A stretch of 29,086 bases of DNA from a virus. The notes under the pieces were generated by a model. The model searched no databases. It saw only the letters and a list, made by a program, of their open reading frames with translations, and was not told the origin of the DNA. The position numbers and the translations under genes are program-made. The DNA lies in IMG/VR virus record IMGVR_UViG_3300032291_000339, positions 1-29,086 of that record. One strand, written 5' to 3'. Below are positions 6,384 to 12,991 of the stretch, piece by piece (positions within the stretch are counted from its first letter, which is position 1; each line of letters begins with the position of its first letter).

Positions 6384-7699
6384 CAGGCAATGTTCAGAGC
6401 CAACGGCCCTGCACTCCGTGAATAGGCGCGCAAAGCGTTGACCACGGCTTGACCAATCTCTGCGCTAGTTGAGAGTCCGCCTGTGACGTTGACGGTCACT
6501 CCCCCGCCAGTATTCATGCGGTCTAACGGCACTACGGCTTCTGGGCCTGCTTCACCGATTAAGGCAAGAGTAGGGGAGCTGACGATTCCACCCTCGGCCA
6601 TGCGCGGCAGGTTCATGCGACTTGCTGCTTGTGTAGCCGAGTTGCCACCGATGCTAGGCAGATTGACGTGGGCAATGGTATTGATGTCTGGCGCAATTGG
6701 AATGGCGTTATAGGCGCGAATGATGCCGTTGACCATCATGATTGCACCGTTAACAACAGACTCAAATGCGCCGAGAATGCCGTTAATTATTGCGTTGACG
6801 CCAGTCTTAAACCAGTCAAACTTGTTGTACGCGACGACTAGCGCGGCGACTAGTAGCGCGACGCCTGCAGCGATCAGGGTAAATGGGTTCATGGCCATGG
6901 CAATGTTTGTGGCGACGATTGCGGCGGCGACAAGTCCGATAGCCCCAGCGATAGCTAAGAATGCTTGAGGGTTATCTTGAGCCCATGCAGCAAACTCGTT
7001 AAGTACAGGCAACACGGCTTCAAGCACGGGCAACAGCGCTGCACCGATTGACTCTTTGGTTTCACCAATAGAGTTAGACAAGATTTTCATTTTGCCTGCA
7101 GCGGTTTCGGCGCTAGTTGCTGTAGCCCCGCCAAAGGTTCCACCGAGCACGTCCATGACTTCGTTCAGGCTTGCGCCTTCCTTGATCATCGTTGACATCT
7201 CTGGGCTCAATGATCGGAGCGCCTTAAAGTTGCCCTGGTATGCCTTGGCGAGTGCGTCAGCGACGCTGGCAGAATCCATGCCGGTGGCCGTGCTGATGTC
7301 CATGACAAGGTTCATGTCGTTCATGGCAATGCCAACGTCTTTGGTACCGCGCACAAGTGCTTCTAAGGCTTTGCGGTATTCGGTGTCGGCAACGCCAGAC
7401 GCTCGACTCATTGCGCTGATCTGCTTCTCAACCTGCGCGGTCTGAGCGGCGCCAGCACCCGTCACATTTTGCAGGGTAAGCGCTAACGCTGCTTGTTCTT
7501 GCTGGTCTTCCATTGCAGCGCGTGTGGCATCGCCTAGGGCTATTGCTAAACCGCCGAGCGCGGCAGCTGCGGGAACGGCAGCCTTCTTGATAGCAAACTG
7601 GGCTTTTTCGCCTGTCGTTTCAAGTTGCTTGAATTGGGCAATAGCCTTCTTTATCCCTTTGCCGTCAAACTCGCTGATGATCGGGATATTGATTGCCAT
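6383..7699 (-). CDS. tape measure protein
   Basis: This 438-aa protein is helical at the N-terminus (DGKGIKKAIAQFKQLE), with the tape-measure-type segment QGNFKALRSLSPEM, FGGATAT and several hydrophobic stretches (about residues 245-290). The C-terminal EGGIVSSPTLALIGEAGPEA is a signature common at the end of tape measure proteins. Using the usual rule of about 1.5 angstroms per residue, the tail would be at most about 65 nm, very short for a siphovirus. The start shares a base with the upstream stop (TAATG). The unit A homologue has 465 aa. Confidence 0.9.
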   Translation of the reverse strand: MAINIPIISEFDGKGIKKAIAQFKQLETTGEKAQFAIKKAAVPAAAALGGLAIALGDATRAAMEDQQEQAALALTLQNVTGAGAAQTAQVEKQISAMSRASGVADTEYRKALEALVRGTKDVGIAMNDMNLVMDISTATGMDSASVADALAKAYQGNFKALRSLSPEMSTMIKEGASLNEVMDVLGGTFGGATATSAETAAGKMKILSNSIGETKESIGAALLPVLEAVLPVLNEFAAWAQDNPQAFLAIAGAIGLVAAAIVATNIAMAMNPFTLIAAGVALLVAALVVAYNKFDWFKTGVNAIINGILGAFESVVNGAIMMVNGIIRAYNAIPIAPDINTIAHVNLPSIGGNSATQAASRMNLPRMAEGGIVSSPTLALIGEAGPEAVVPLDRMNTGGGVTVNVTGGLSTSAEIGQAVVNALRAYSRSAGPLALNIA

Positions 7700-8241
7700 T
7701 AGGTTGTCTCTCTGTTTGCTTCATCCATAACACGCCGCACTAACTGTTCCATTTCCCTTAGTACGTCATCACGGCGTTGCTCGTACGCTTTCCACATTAC
7801 TCGCGAACGAGGGCCATAACGTGCTGTTAGCGCTTTGCCTAAGGCGCCAGCCATGGTGGTGTCGTACAAGGTGCCAGTCGCGCCTTGCCATTGAATCATG
7901 AATGTGCCGACGTTTACCTTGTCGCCAGCGCTGGTTTCTTTGATGTTTCGCGTATTAATTTTTGCAATGATTTTTTGGTTATATCCTTCCGACCAGGGCA
8001 ACACTTGAAACCCTGAACGGTATTTGTATGCTCGAGCCATACCAGACAACGGCGCTTTAGACGGCACAAGGTTTTTGGCGTCGTCAATAACAGGCTGAAC
8101 AATCTTCTTGTAATCTTTGGTAATTTCACGGCGCAAAGATTTGTCAATTTTGTTCAGAGTTTTCAAGGCTTCTTTAAGACCGACAACCTCAATGTTGCTC
8201 GTAACCGTTGACGATTTTTCCGTGTAACTGCGCGCTGGCAT
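7699..8241 (-). CDS. HK97-gp10-like tail/neck protein
   Basis: This 180-aa protein has an N-terminal helix (LKEALKTLNKIDKSLRREI), AKNLVPSKAPLSG and a C-terminal helix following SRVMWKAYE, the overall pattern of HK97 gp10-like (neck/tail-completion) proteins. The unit A homologue shares the A-x-x-L(I/V)P segment and (S/A)RVMW. It sits between the chaperone frameshift gene and the tape measure gene, later than the usual place before the major tail protein. The family assignment is moderate because overall similarity is low. Confidence 0.6.
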   Translation of the reverse strand: MPARSYTEKSSTVTSNIEVVGLKEALKTLNKIDKSLRREITKDYKKIVQPVIDDAKNLVPSKAPLSGMARAYKYRSGFQVLPWSEGYNQKIIAKINTRNIKETSAGDKVNVGTFMIQWQGATGTLYDTTMAGALGKALTARYGPRSRVMWKAYEQRRDDVLREMEQLVRRVMDEANRETT

Positions 8242-8243
8242 AA

Positions 8244-8653
8244 TTACCTTCTTTTCTTGTTTGCCTCGTTAAGCACTTTAATGACCGTTGTCAAGTCCCG
8301 TGAGTCAAACGCAATGTCGCTAGGCCACCAACCGACCGCGACCAGTACTTCTGCTAGTTGGCGGCGGTAGGTGCCGCGTCCGTAGGGTTTGGGTCTGTCT
8401 CGTCCAGTACCGGCAGGATGTCGATGTCAGGGTTTTTGCTTAGCCATTCGCGCCAGTTGTCACCAACTTGCTCGCCTTTGATCTTCAGAATTGTGTGCAT
8501 CCAGCAGGCGTAATCCGAGTACAACGGGTTTGCGGAGAGCTGTTGAATGTTGCGACGTTCAAGCCGTTCCCATTCAGTAATTACAAACAGATTTGTGTAG
8601 TAATACTCTGGGGCGCTGTCGGGTGTGCGCTTTAACTGCAACTTGATTTTCAT
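8244..8653 (-). CDS. tail assembly chaperone, long -1 frameshift product
   Basis: The zero frame encodes 90 codons to the CCT of A-AAC-CCT at 8390-8384. A -1 slip then continues for 46 more residues (YGRGTYRRQLAEVLVAVGWW and onward) to a TAA at 8244, giving about 136 aa. The -1 extension has no start codon of its own, yet it is conserved in unit A (YGGGYRRQLAELLVALGW), so it is only used as a fusion. Such G/GT pairs chaperone the tape measure protein during tail assembly and lie just before it, as here with one gene in between. Confidence 0.8.
8354..8653 (-). CDS. tail assembly chaperone, short (zero-frame) product
   Basis: This 99-aa protein is produced when no frameshift occurs. It starts MKIKLQLKR and contains TNLFVITEWERLE, which is nearly identical in unit A (TNLFVITEWERIE), and NWREWLSKNP. 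It ends DAAPTAAN just after the slippery site. This is the abundant form in phage tail-assembly chaperone systems. Its place between the major tail protein and tape measure genes is the usual one. Confidence 0.8.
   Translation of the reverse strand: MKIKLQLKRTPDSAPEYYYTNLFVITEWERLERRNIQQLSANPLYSDYACWMHTILKIKGEQVGDNWREWLSKNPDIDILPVLDETDPNPTDAAPTAAN
8384..8390 (-). promoter_or_regulatory. -1 ribosomal frameshift slippery site AAACCCT
   Basis: The heptamer A-AAC-CCT fits the X-XXY-YYZ rule in the zero frame of the chaperone gene. The same heptamer is present at the same place in unit A (23107-23101). In unit B an overlapping C-CCA-AAC (8393-8387) is a second possible slip site in the same -1 direction. 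The downstream -1 frame is open and conserved between units. Confidence 0.75.
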
Positions 8654-8683
8654 TGTTCTCCTATGTCGGCTTGGAGCCGTTGA

Positions 8684-9112
8684 TTATGCGGTGGTATCAA
8701 CCGAGTACGTGCCCCCTTGGAGCTCGATCTCGTAAACCGAAAGCTCACCCAAGGACGCGTTCACGACAGGCAGGCTAGAAAAATAAGTATCTGTCAAAAT
8801 AAACCCTGGATTAGTCGCCGAATCAGCAGCGCTTGTTGGGTTTACTTTGACGGTGCACTTAGTGCCAAGCAACGGTGCAAGAACTGCGTACGACTCTGAC
8901 GCTGCATACGACGCGTACACAGTCAAGGTCAATGAGTTGCTGAACAAGCCTGCAGTCATGGTGCGCGATGTCTGGCCAAATGCGGTGTCTTCAAGAGCTT
9001 CCGCTGTAACCGTCAACGTCGCTGCGCTGACCTGATCGGTGATGTCAACAATGGTGCCGATTGCGGTTCCAATTTTGACTGTTGGGTTCGAGAGGTAAGT
9101 TGATGCTGGCAT
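8684..9112 (-). CDS. major tail protein
   Basis: This 142-aa beta-rich protein begins MPASTYLSNPTVKIG. It shares SNPTV/ANPVI, TAFGQTSR-like, TNPGFILTDT, LGEL and a final GTYSVD with the unit A copy. Small beta-sandwich proteins in this position, just before the chaperone frameshift gene, form the tail tube of siphoviruses. It has an AAGGAG ribosome-binding site. The 56 bases upstream of it (9113-9168) show no gene or clear motif. Confidence 0.85.
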   Translation of the reverse strand: MPASTYLSNPTVKIGTAIGTIVDITDQVSAATLTVTAEALEDTAFGQTSRTMTAGLFSNSLTLTVYASYAASESYAVLAPLLGTKCTVKVNPTSAADSATNPGFILTDTYFSSLPVVNASLGELSVYEIELQGGTYSVDTTA

Positions 9113-9168
9113 GTTTGCTCCTTAAGTTCTGATCTGATAGTAGATGATTTGTATTCGGTAGTAGTGGA

Positions 9169-9531
9169 TTATGCGGTCTGGGCTTGAATAGCGCAATCAA
9201 GGTCATAGCACGGGTACAACGCGCCACCGATCTCAAGGCTTGATGGACGGCCAGCCATAACAATGATCGGCGAGCCAAGCACACTTGCAACAATGCTCAA
9301 GATCGAGCGGAGCACCGGCAAACCTGCAGGCCCAGAGCCAATGACCTTAATTGGGAACTCAAGGCGCACAATGTTGCCGTTGCCAGCAAACGTGGTGAAG
9401 TTTGGCGCGTCTAAATAGACCGAGTTAGGCACAAGTTTTGTTGGGTCATTGATTACTCGAAGACCAGACACAGCGGTCAGCGTCGCGGTGACGTCATCAA
9501 TCGCTTCGTTGAACAGGTCGGTGTACGACAT
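9169..9531 (-). CDS. tail terminator-like / head-tail joining protein
   Basis: This 120-aa protein contains VINDPTKLVPNSVYLDAP and GRPSSLEIGGALYPCYDL, both closely matched in unit A (VVNDPRNIVPP, GRPTNIDIGGTVLPAYEL). The size, alpha/beta pattern and position between the connector and the major tail protein fit a tail terminator or neck protein. The start overlaps the stop of the connector gene by one base. The precise role is inferred from synteny. Confidence 0.65.
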   Translation of the reverse strand: MSYTDLFNEAIDDVTATLTAVSGLRVINDPTKLVPNSVYLDAPNFTTFAGNGNIVRLEFPIKVIGSGPAGLPVLRSILSIVASVLGSPIIVMAGRPSSLEIGGALYPCYDLDCAIQAQTA

Positions 9532-10163
9532 TAAGCAACCGCTGGACGTGGGATGCCAAGCAGCTGCTTGACGATCGGGGTCAGGCTTTGCTGTGGTGCC
9601 GAACCCATGCCGTCAAACGTGGCGTAGGTTGCCTCTATTGAGCCTCTGGAGCGCCACAGAGCGGCGCAATACATCAAAGTGCCCAATGTGACGTCACCGC
9701 CAGGTGAGGTCGTTAGAGAGTCAATATAACCGCTCTCTTGACGCCTGCGATAGCAGAACTGGTTGCCAGCCGACACCGATTGCGTGAGCAACGTGTAATC
9801 GTCTGACGGGTTGGCAATGGTGATGCCAAGGTAAGACATGACCTGCGCGGCCGTCACCCAAGTGCAAACAGGGTCATAAGCAACGGTGCCAGACGCGGCG
9901 ACACGCTCGACATCGCTTGCGGTCTTGGCGTAAAGCACCTGGTCGGCAATTGGCACCTGATAGTCGTAGAGCAAATCGCCTTCGGTATCAATGCCAATAA
10001 ACAAATACTGTGGCAATGCGCGCACAGTAAAAGTGCCATTAAATGTTGCGTCAACAGAAGCAACCGTGATTGAACTGCCGACTGCAATCTCCGATGGGGT
10101 CAGGAGTTGCAGTACGGCAAAGTTGTCAATCAGGTACTTGTTAGTAACTGTGTAAGTAGCCAT
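9531..10163 (-). CDS. head-tail connector (gp6-like) with extra N-terminal domain
   Basis: This 210-aa protein appears to have two parts. Residues 1-95 are a beta-rich segment (VDATFNGTFTVRALPQYLFIG) not typical of connectors. Residues 100-210 are the helical head-tail connector-like domain (WVTAAQVMSYLGI, FCYRRRQESGY, LGTLMYCAALWRSRGS). Both parts are conserved in unit A. It follows the capsid gene closely, with a hairpin covering its ribosome-binding region. The function is attachment of the tail to the portal. Confidence 0.7.
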   Translation of the reverse strand: MATYTVTNKYLIDNFAVLQLLTPSEIAVGSSITVASVDATFNGTFTVRALPQYLFIGIDTEGDLLYDYQVPIADQVLYAKTASDVERVAASGTVAYDPVCTWVTAAQVMSYLGITIANPSDDYTLLTQSVSAGNQFCYRRRQESGYIDSLTTSPGGDVTLGTLMYCAALWRSRGSIEATYATFDGMGSAPQQSLTPIVKQLLGIPRPAVA

Positions 10164-10178
10164 GGCGGTTAAGCCGCC
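10164..10178 (-). promoter_or_regulatory. hairpin over the connector ribosome-binding region
   Basis: The minus strand reads GGCGG-CTTAA-CCGCC directly against the ATG at 10163. The likely Shine-Dalgarno (AAAGG) runs into the 5' arm. This could lower connector translation relative to the capsid protein just upstream. Unit A has a strong unobstructed AAGGAGG at the same place, so this is not conserved. Confidence 0.4.
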
Positions 10179-10184
10179 TTTCTA

Positions 10185-11249
10185 CTAGGCCTGGGTGATC
10201 TTGCGAATCATTCCTGGAATTGCAGCAAAGGTTGACACGAAGCCGTGGAATGACATGTTGCGTCCCAAAACTGCAGGATTCTCAAATGACTGCAATCCAC
10301 GAATTGACTCGTAGAACTCGTAGGCATCGCCTGCACCTTGACCAACGCGGGTGATAATCATGGTCTTGGCAGCGAAGTTGCTGTCAACTACAAGCTGCAA
10401 GCCAAGTGGGTTGCCGTTCCATGAAGTTGCACTCTGCGAACCTGCAGCATTGTAACCGGACAGACCGTTTGCAATCAATGGGAAAATTTGACGGCCCGTT
10501 GTGTCTGCAAGCTGGCCGAGTTGCGCCCAGACATCAACTGACACGAACATGTGAGTTGGCAACCAGTTGCGGTTGCTTGAAATGTCGCTTGCGGAGTCGT
10601 ACACGCTCTTTAGCAAGTCGGCAACTGTTCCGTCCCAAACGCCTGACGAAGTTGCTGCGGCGAGCAAGTTGTCTGCAGCCAAGTTGTCAGATGCAATCAT
10701 GTATTCGCCCATGAGGTCATTCAAAATCAGAGACATTGCTTCGGGGCTCGTGAACGAAATATCTTGTGCGGAGAGGGTGACCTGTCCAGCAAGTGTGGTT
10801 TTTGTAACCGAGTTTGCCGCAATAACCATTGTGGTTGCAGATACTGCAGACAATTCGGTTGACTGTGTTGCGACGCTGGTGTGCGTGGTGATTGTTGGAC
10901 GTGTAAAAGTTTTTTGCTGACCGTTGTCTGGGTAAGCGCGGGCACCTACTGCTTCGACTACTGGACGCAAAAAGTTCAGGTCTTGAACCAATGGCCCAAG
11001 AACTGGAACTGGCAAAAGACCAGGTGTGTCAGTTGTTAGCACGTCACCTGCAGCTGCCTGCAATGCGGTGCGCTTTGATGCGGTGTGTTCTGCTACTGCA
11101 GCGTTCATGTTCTTAAACGTGTCGCCACCGATGTGGTAAGCGGCCATAAATTCGCCTGCGCTTGGCAATACGAACTCACGCTTGGCTTGTGCGAAAATTG
11201 GTGCGGTTGGGATTGTTGCCTCAACTGCTGGAACGGTTACTTCTGACAT
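10185..11249 (-). CDS. putative nested free major capsid protein (internal start)
   Basis: An ATG at codon 178 of the protease-capsid fusion (MSEVTVPAVE) is preceded by AGGAG nine bases upstream. The same arrangement, with an even stronger AGAGGAG, exists in unit A at 25871. Initiation here would yield a 354-aa capsid protein without protease, which could set a suitable protease-to-capsid ratio. A 17-base identical stretch lies 31 bases upstream of both ATGs. This is an inference; the residues encoded by the Shine-Dalgarno (Glu/Ile) could be conserved for other reasons. Confidence 0.5.
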   Translation of the reverse strand: MSEVTVPAVEATIPTAPIFAQAKREFVLPSAGEFMAAYHIGGDTFKNMNAAVAEHTASKRTALQAAAGDVLTTDTPGLLPVPVLGPLVQDLNFLRPVVEAVGARAYPDNGQQKTFTRPTITTHTSVATQSTELSAVSATTMVIAANSVTKTTLAGQVTLSAQDISFTSPEAMSLILNDLMGEYMIASDNLAADNLLAAATSSGVWDGTVADLLKSVYDSASDISSNRNWLPTHMFVSVDVWAQLGQLADTTGRQIFPLIANGLSGYNAAGSQSATSWNGNPLGLQLVVDSNFAAKTMIITRVGQGAGDAYEFYESIRGLQSFENPAVLGRNMSFHGFVSTFAAIPGMIRKITQA

Positions 11250-11780
11250 AGGTTCTATCTCCTGTTCTGGGACTACTTCTTCATTTAACACTACTTCTTC
11301 TGGCTCTTGGTGGATACTCGCTGCGACGGTGGCGATGTTGGCCATGTCGCCAAACGCGCCGATCGGAACGAGCGACAGCTCTGTCCAGTCAGCTGCTTCA
11401 ATGATCATTGTGCCCGCTTCGTCGTATGAGAATTTGGTTGGGTTTACGCCAACAGATACTTGGTCAATCGTGCCATCGGCAGCCATAACTAGCGCGTCGT
11501 TGCCAAGGCTGGTTGCGCTGATCTTGGCGGTGAAGAGCATTGCCTCATCTGTTGACACACGTTCTTGGACTACGCCGACTGGCATGCTGGCGTTGTGGTA
11601 CATAAAAAGACGTGGTGCTTTGCCCTCGATTGGCAATGAGCCTGGACGGAAGATTACTTGGGTTCCATCGGACACAGTTGCCGGCACGTTGTAGGGAACG
11701 GCTGTTCCGCTGATTGTGCGTCGCGGCGCGTCACCTTTGGCGGCGTCCAGCGTGAAGTCTCCTGCGATTAGTTTGATCAT
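10185..11780 (-). CDS. prohead protease-major capsid protein fusion
   Basis: This 531-aa polyprotein has residues 20-155 as a HK97-type prohead protease (family S78): RRTISGTAVPYNV at the start, catalytic H62 in MYHNASMPVG and S109 in DQVSVGV. An acidic, scaffold-like linker (about 160-180) leads into the HK97-fold major capsid protein, from about PSAGEFMAAY to the end. Protease-capsid fusions are known in very small actinophages. The protease would cut itself and the linker during capsid maturation. An internal start within the linker (11249) may also make capsid protein alone. The start overlaps the portal stop. Confidence 0.9.
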   Translation of the reverse strand: MIKLIAGDFTLDAAKGDAPRRTISGTAVPYNVPATVSDGTQVIFRPGSLPIEGKAPRLFMYHNASMPVGVVQERVSTDEAMLFTAKISATSLGNDALVMAADGTIDQVSVGVNPTKFSYDEAGTMIIEAADWTELSLVPIGAFGDMANIATVAASIHQEPEEVVLNEEVVPEQEIEPMSEVTVPAVEATIPTAPIFAQAKREFVLPSAGEFMAAYHIGGDTFKNMNAAVAEHTASKRTALQAAAGDVLTTDTPGLLPVPVLGPLVQDLNFLRPVVEAVGARAYPDNGQQKTFTRPTITTHTSVATQSTELSAVSATTMVIAANSVTKTTLAGQVTLSAQDISFTSPEAMSLILNDLMGEYMIASDNLAADNLLAAATSSGVWDGTVADLLKSVYDSASDISSNRNWLPTHMFVSVDVWAQLGQLADTTGRQIFPLIANGLSGYNAAGSQSATSWNGNPLGLQLVVDSNFAAKTMIITRVGQGAGDAYEFYESIRGLQSFENPAVLGRNMSFHGFVSTFAAIPGMIRKITQA

Positions 11781-12904
11781 GATGCGATCTCCTCTTGCGT
11801 GTTTTCTTGAATGTTTATTTCTTCTCTGTCCATGCTGTCGGCCATGAAGTTTTCTTCTAGATATTCGTGCGCGTCAAACTCCACGTATGTTCCGCGCGGT
11901 AGCACGTTGTCCATTGACAGCGCGCCAGCAATTGCGTCGGCATACAACTTCACGCCGAACAAGTAAAGGTCTGCTCGAGCCTGCTGACTTGATTGGTAAC
12001 TGTATGCGCCAGTAGCGACCCCGACGAGGTAAGGCGGGACCGATGCGATTCTGGACATCTCAAGACTTTGGTATTGCGATGCTTCAATCAACAGCATTTT
12101 GTCAGGTGTTGAATTGGTTTCTGTGTAAGACAAATACTCATTTAGCGCGGCGGTCTGATTAGTTGCGCGCGCCGCATTAAACGCCGATGCAAGATCAGCA
12201 AGTTCTTGCGCGCTTAACGGTTCACCACCAGTTTGTTTCAAGACGCCCGCTGGAATTGATGAGCTGGCGTTACGATTGCGCGCTGCTTCAAGTTTGAGCG
12301 CGGTTTCAATTGCGCTTTGCGATGAATAAATCAAGCCTTGCGCTGGTGACAAAAATTGAATCAAGTTTGCTGGGTCAATTTCTCCGCCTTGGAAATAAAC
12401 CTGTGAAGACGGGGCAAACCAGACGGGACCTGACTGATCGGTCGTGGTCACGCTGCCGGCAGGCAACCTCGTCATGGAAGCAGGCATGCCGTCAGCCGTT
12501 CTCGAAGTCACATACCAAAAAGCTCTTCCGAACATCATTAAATCGTCCAGAGTAAAACTCATGAGAAATTGATACGGAACAGTTGGGTCTGGTCGGCGCA
12601 ACCACGAACGCGGAGCAAGATATTCCTTCTCCATTTTTGTTTCTGCTTCGTTCCACACTTCTCGGTACATTCTTAATGGCATTGAGCCGATAGTTGACGC
12701 CATGAGATTTCGTGCACGTGCAATCGTTGGCACGGACATTGCAAGGTTGCGCGCTTCGCCTTCGCGGTAGGTGTAGTACTGGCCGATCATGTTGACGCCA
12801 ACATTTGAGGAGGAGTAACCAGGCGCGAAGCCACCAGCTGCAGCCGCTTTAGTTGGCGCAGGGCTAATTGCTGCCTTACTTATTTTGCGATCAAATAATC
12901 CCAT
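11777..12904 (-). CDS. portal protein
   Basis: This is a HK97-gp3-like portal of about 375 aa. Conserved stretches shared with unit A include ATKxMSVPT-like text near residue 55, MYREVW, LAPRSW, GRAFW, QFLSP, RNASSSIPAGVLK, NQTA and VPPYLVGV. I set the start at 12904 (MGLFDRK) because it matches the unit A start and has AGGA upstream; an ATG at 12937 would add 11 residues lying in the intergenic stem-loop. It forms the dodecameric DNA channel at the capsid vertex and is the docking site for terminase. The stop overlaps the start of the protease-capsid gene. Confidence 0.88.
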   Translation of the reverse strand: MGLFDRKISKAAISPAPTKAAAAGGFAPGYSSSNVGVNMIGQYYTYREGEARNLAMSVPTIARARNLMASTIGSMPLRMYREVWNEAETKMEKEYLAPRSWLRRPDPTVPYQFLMSFTLDDLMMFGRAFWYVTSRTADGMPASMTRLPAGSVTTTDQSGPVWFAPSSQVYFQGGEIDPANLIQFLSPAQGLIYSSQSAIETALKLEAARNRNASSSIPAGVLKQTGGEPLSAQELADLASAFNAARATNQTAALNEYLSYTETNSTPDKMLLIEASQYQSLEMSRIASVPPYLVGVATGAYSYQSSQQARADLYLFGVKLYADAIAGALSMDNVLPRGTYVEFDAHEYLEENFMADSMDREEINIQENTQEEIAS

Positions 12905-12926
12905 AGTCCTACTTTGCCATATAAGT

Positions 12927-12981
12927 GGCAACCGCACGAGACTTATCCGATTCCGACAAAAGGCAAGAACGTGCGGTCGCC
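12927..12981 (-). promoter_or_regulatory. conserved stem-loop between terminase and portal (unit B)
   Basis: A 12-bp stem (12981-12970 with 12938-12927; one G-U pair) encloses a 31-nt loop containing GTCGGAATCGGATA. Unit A has a stem of similar length at 27624-27613/27578-27567 made of different bases, but a loop with the same core (one base different in that stretch). Such covariation points to a structured RNA, perhaps a leader controlling portal/capsid translation or an RNA processing site. A rho-independent terminator is unlikely because no T-run follows. Confidence 0.6.
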
Positions 12982-12991
12982 GACGAGAATG

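Noticed and set aside
11182-11694. A 170-codon plus-strand open frame opposite the protease half of the capsid fusion
   Set aside because: Ser/Thr-rich antisense shadow of a well-supported gene; no equivalent open frame of this length opposite the unit A protease.
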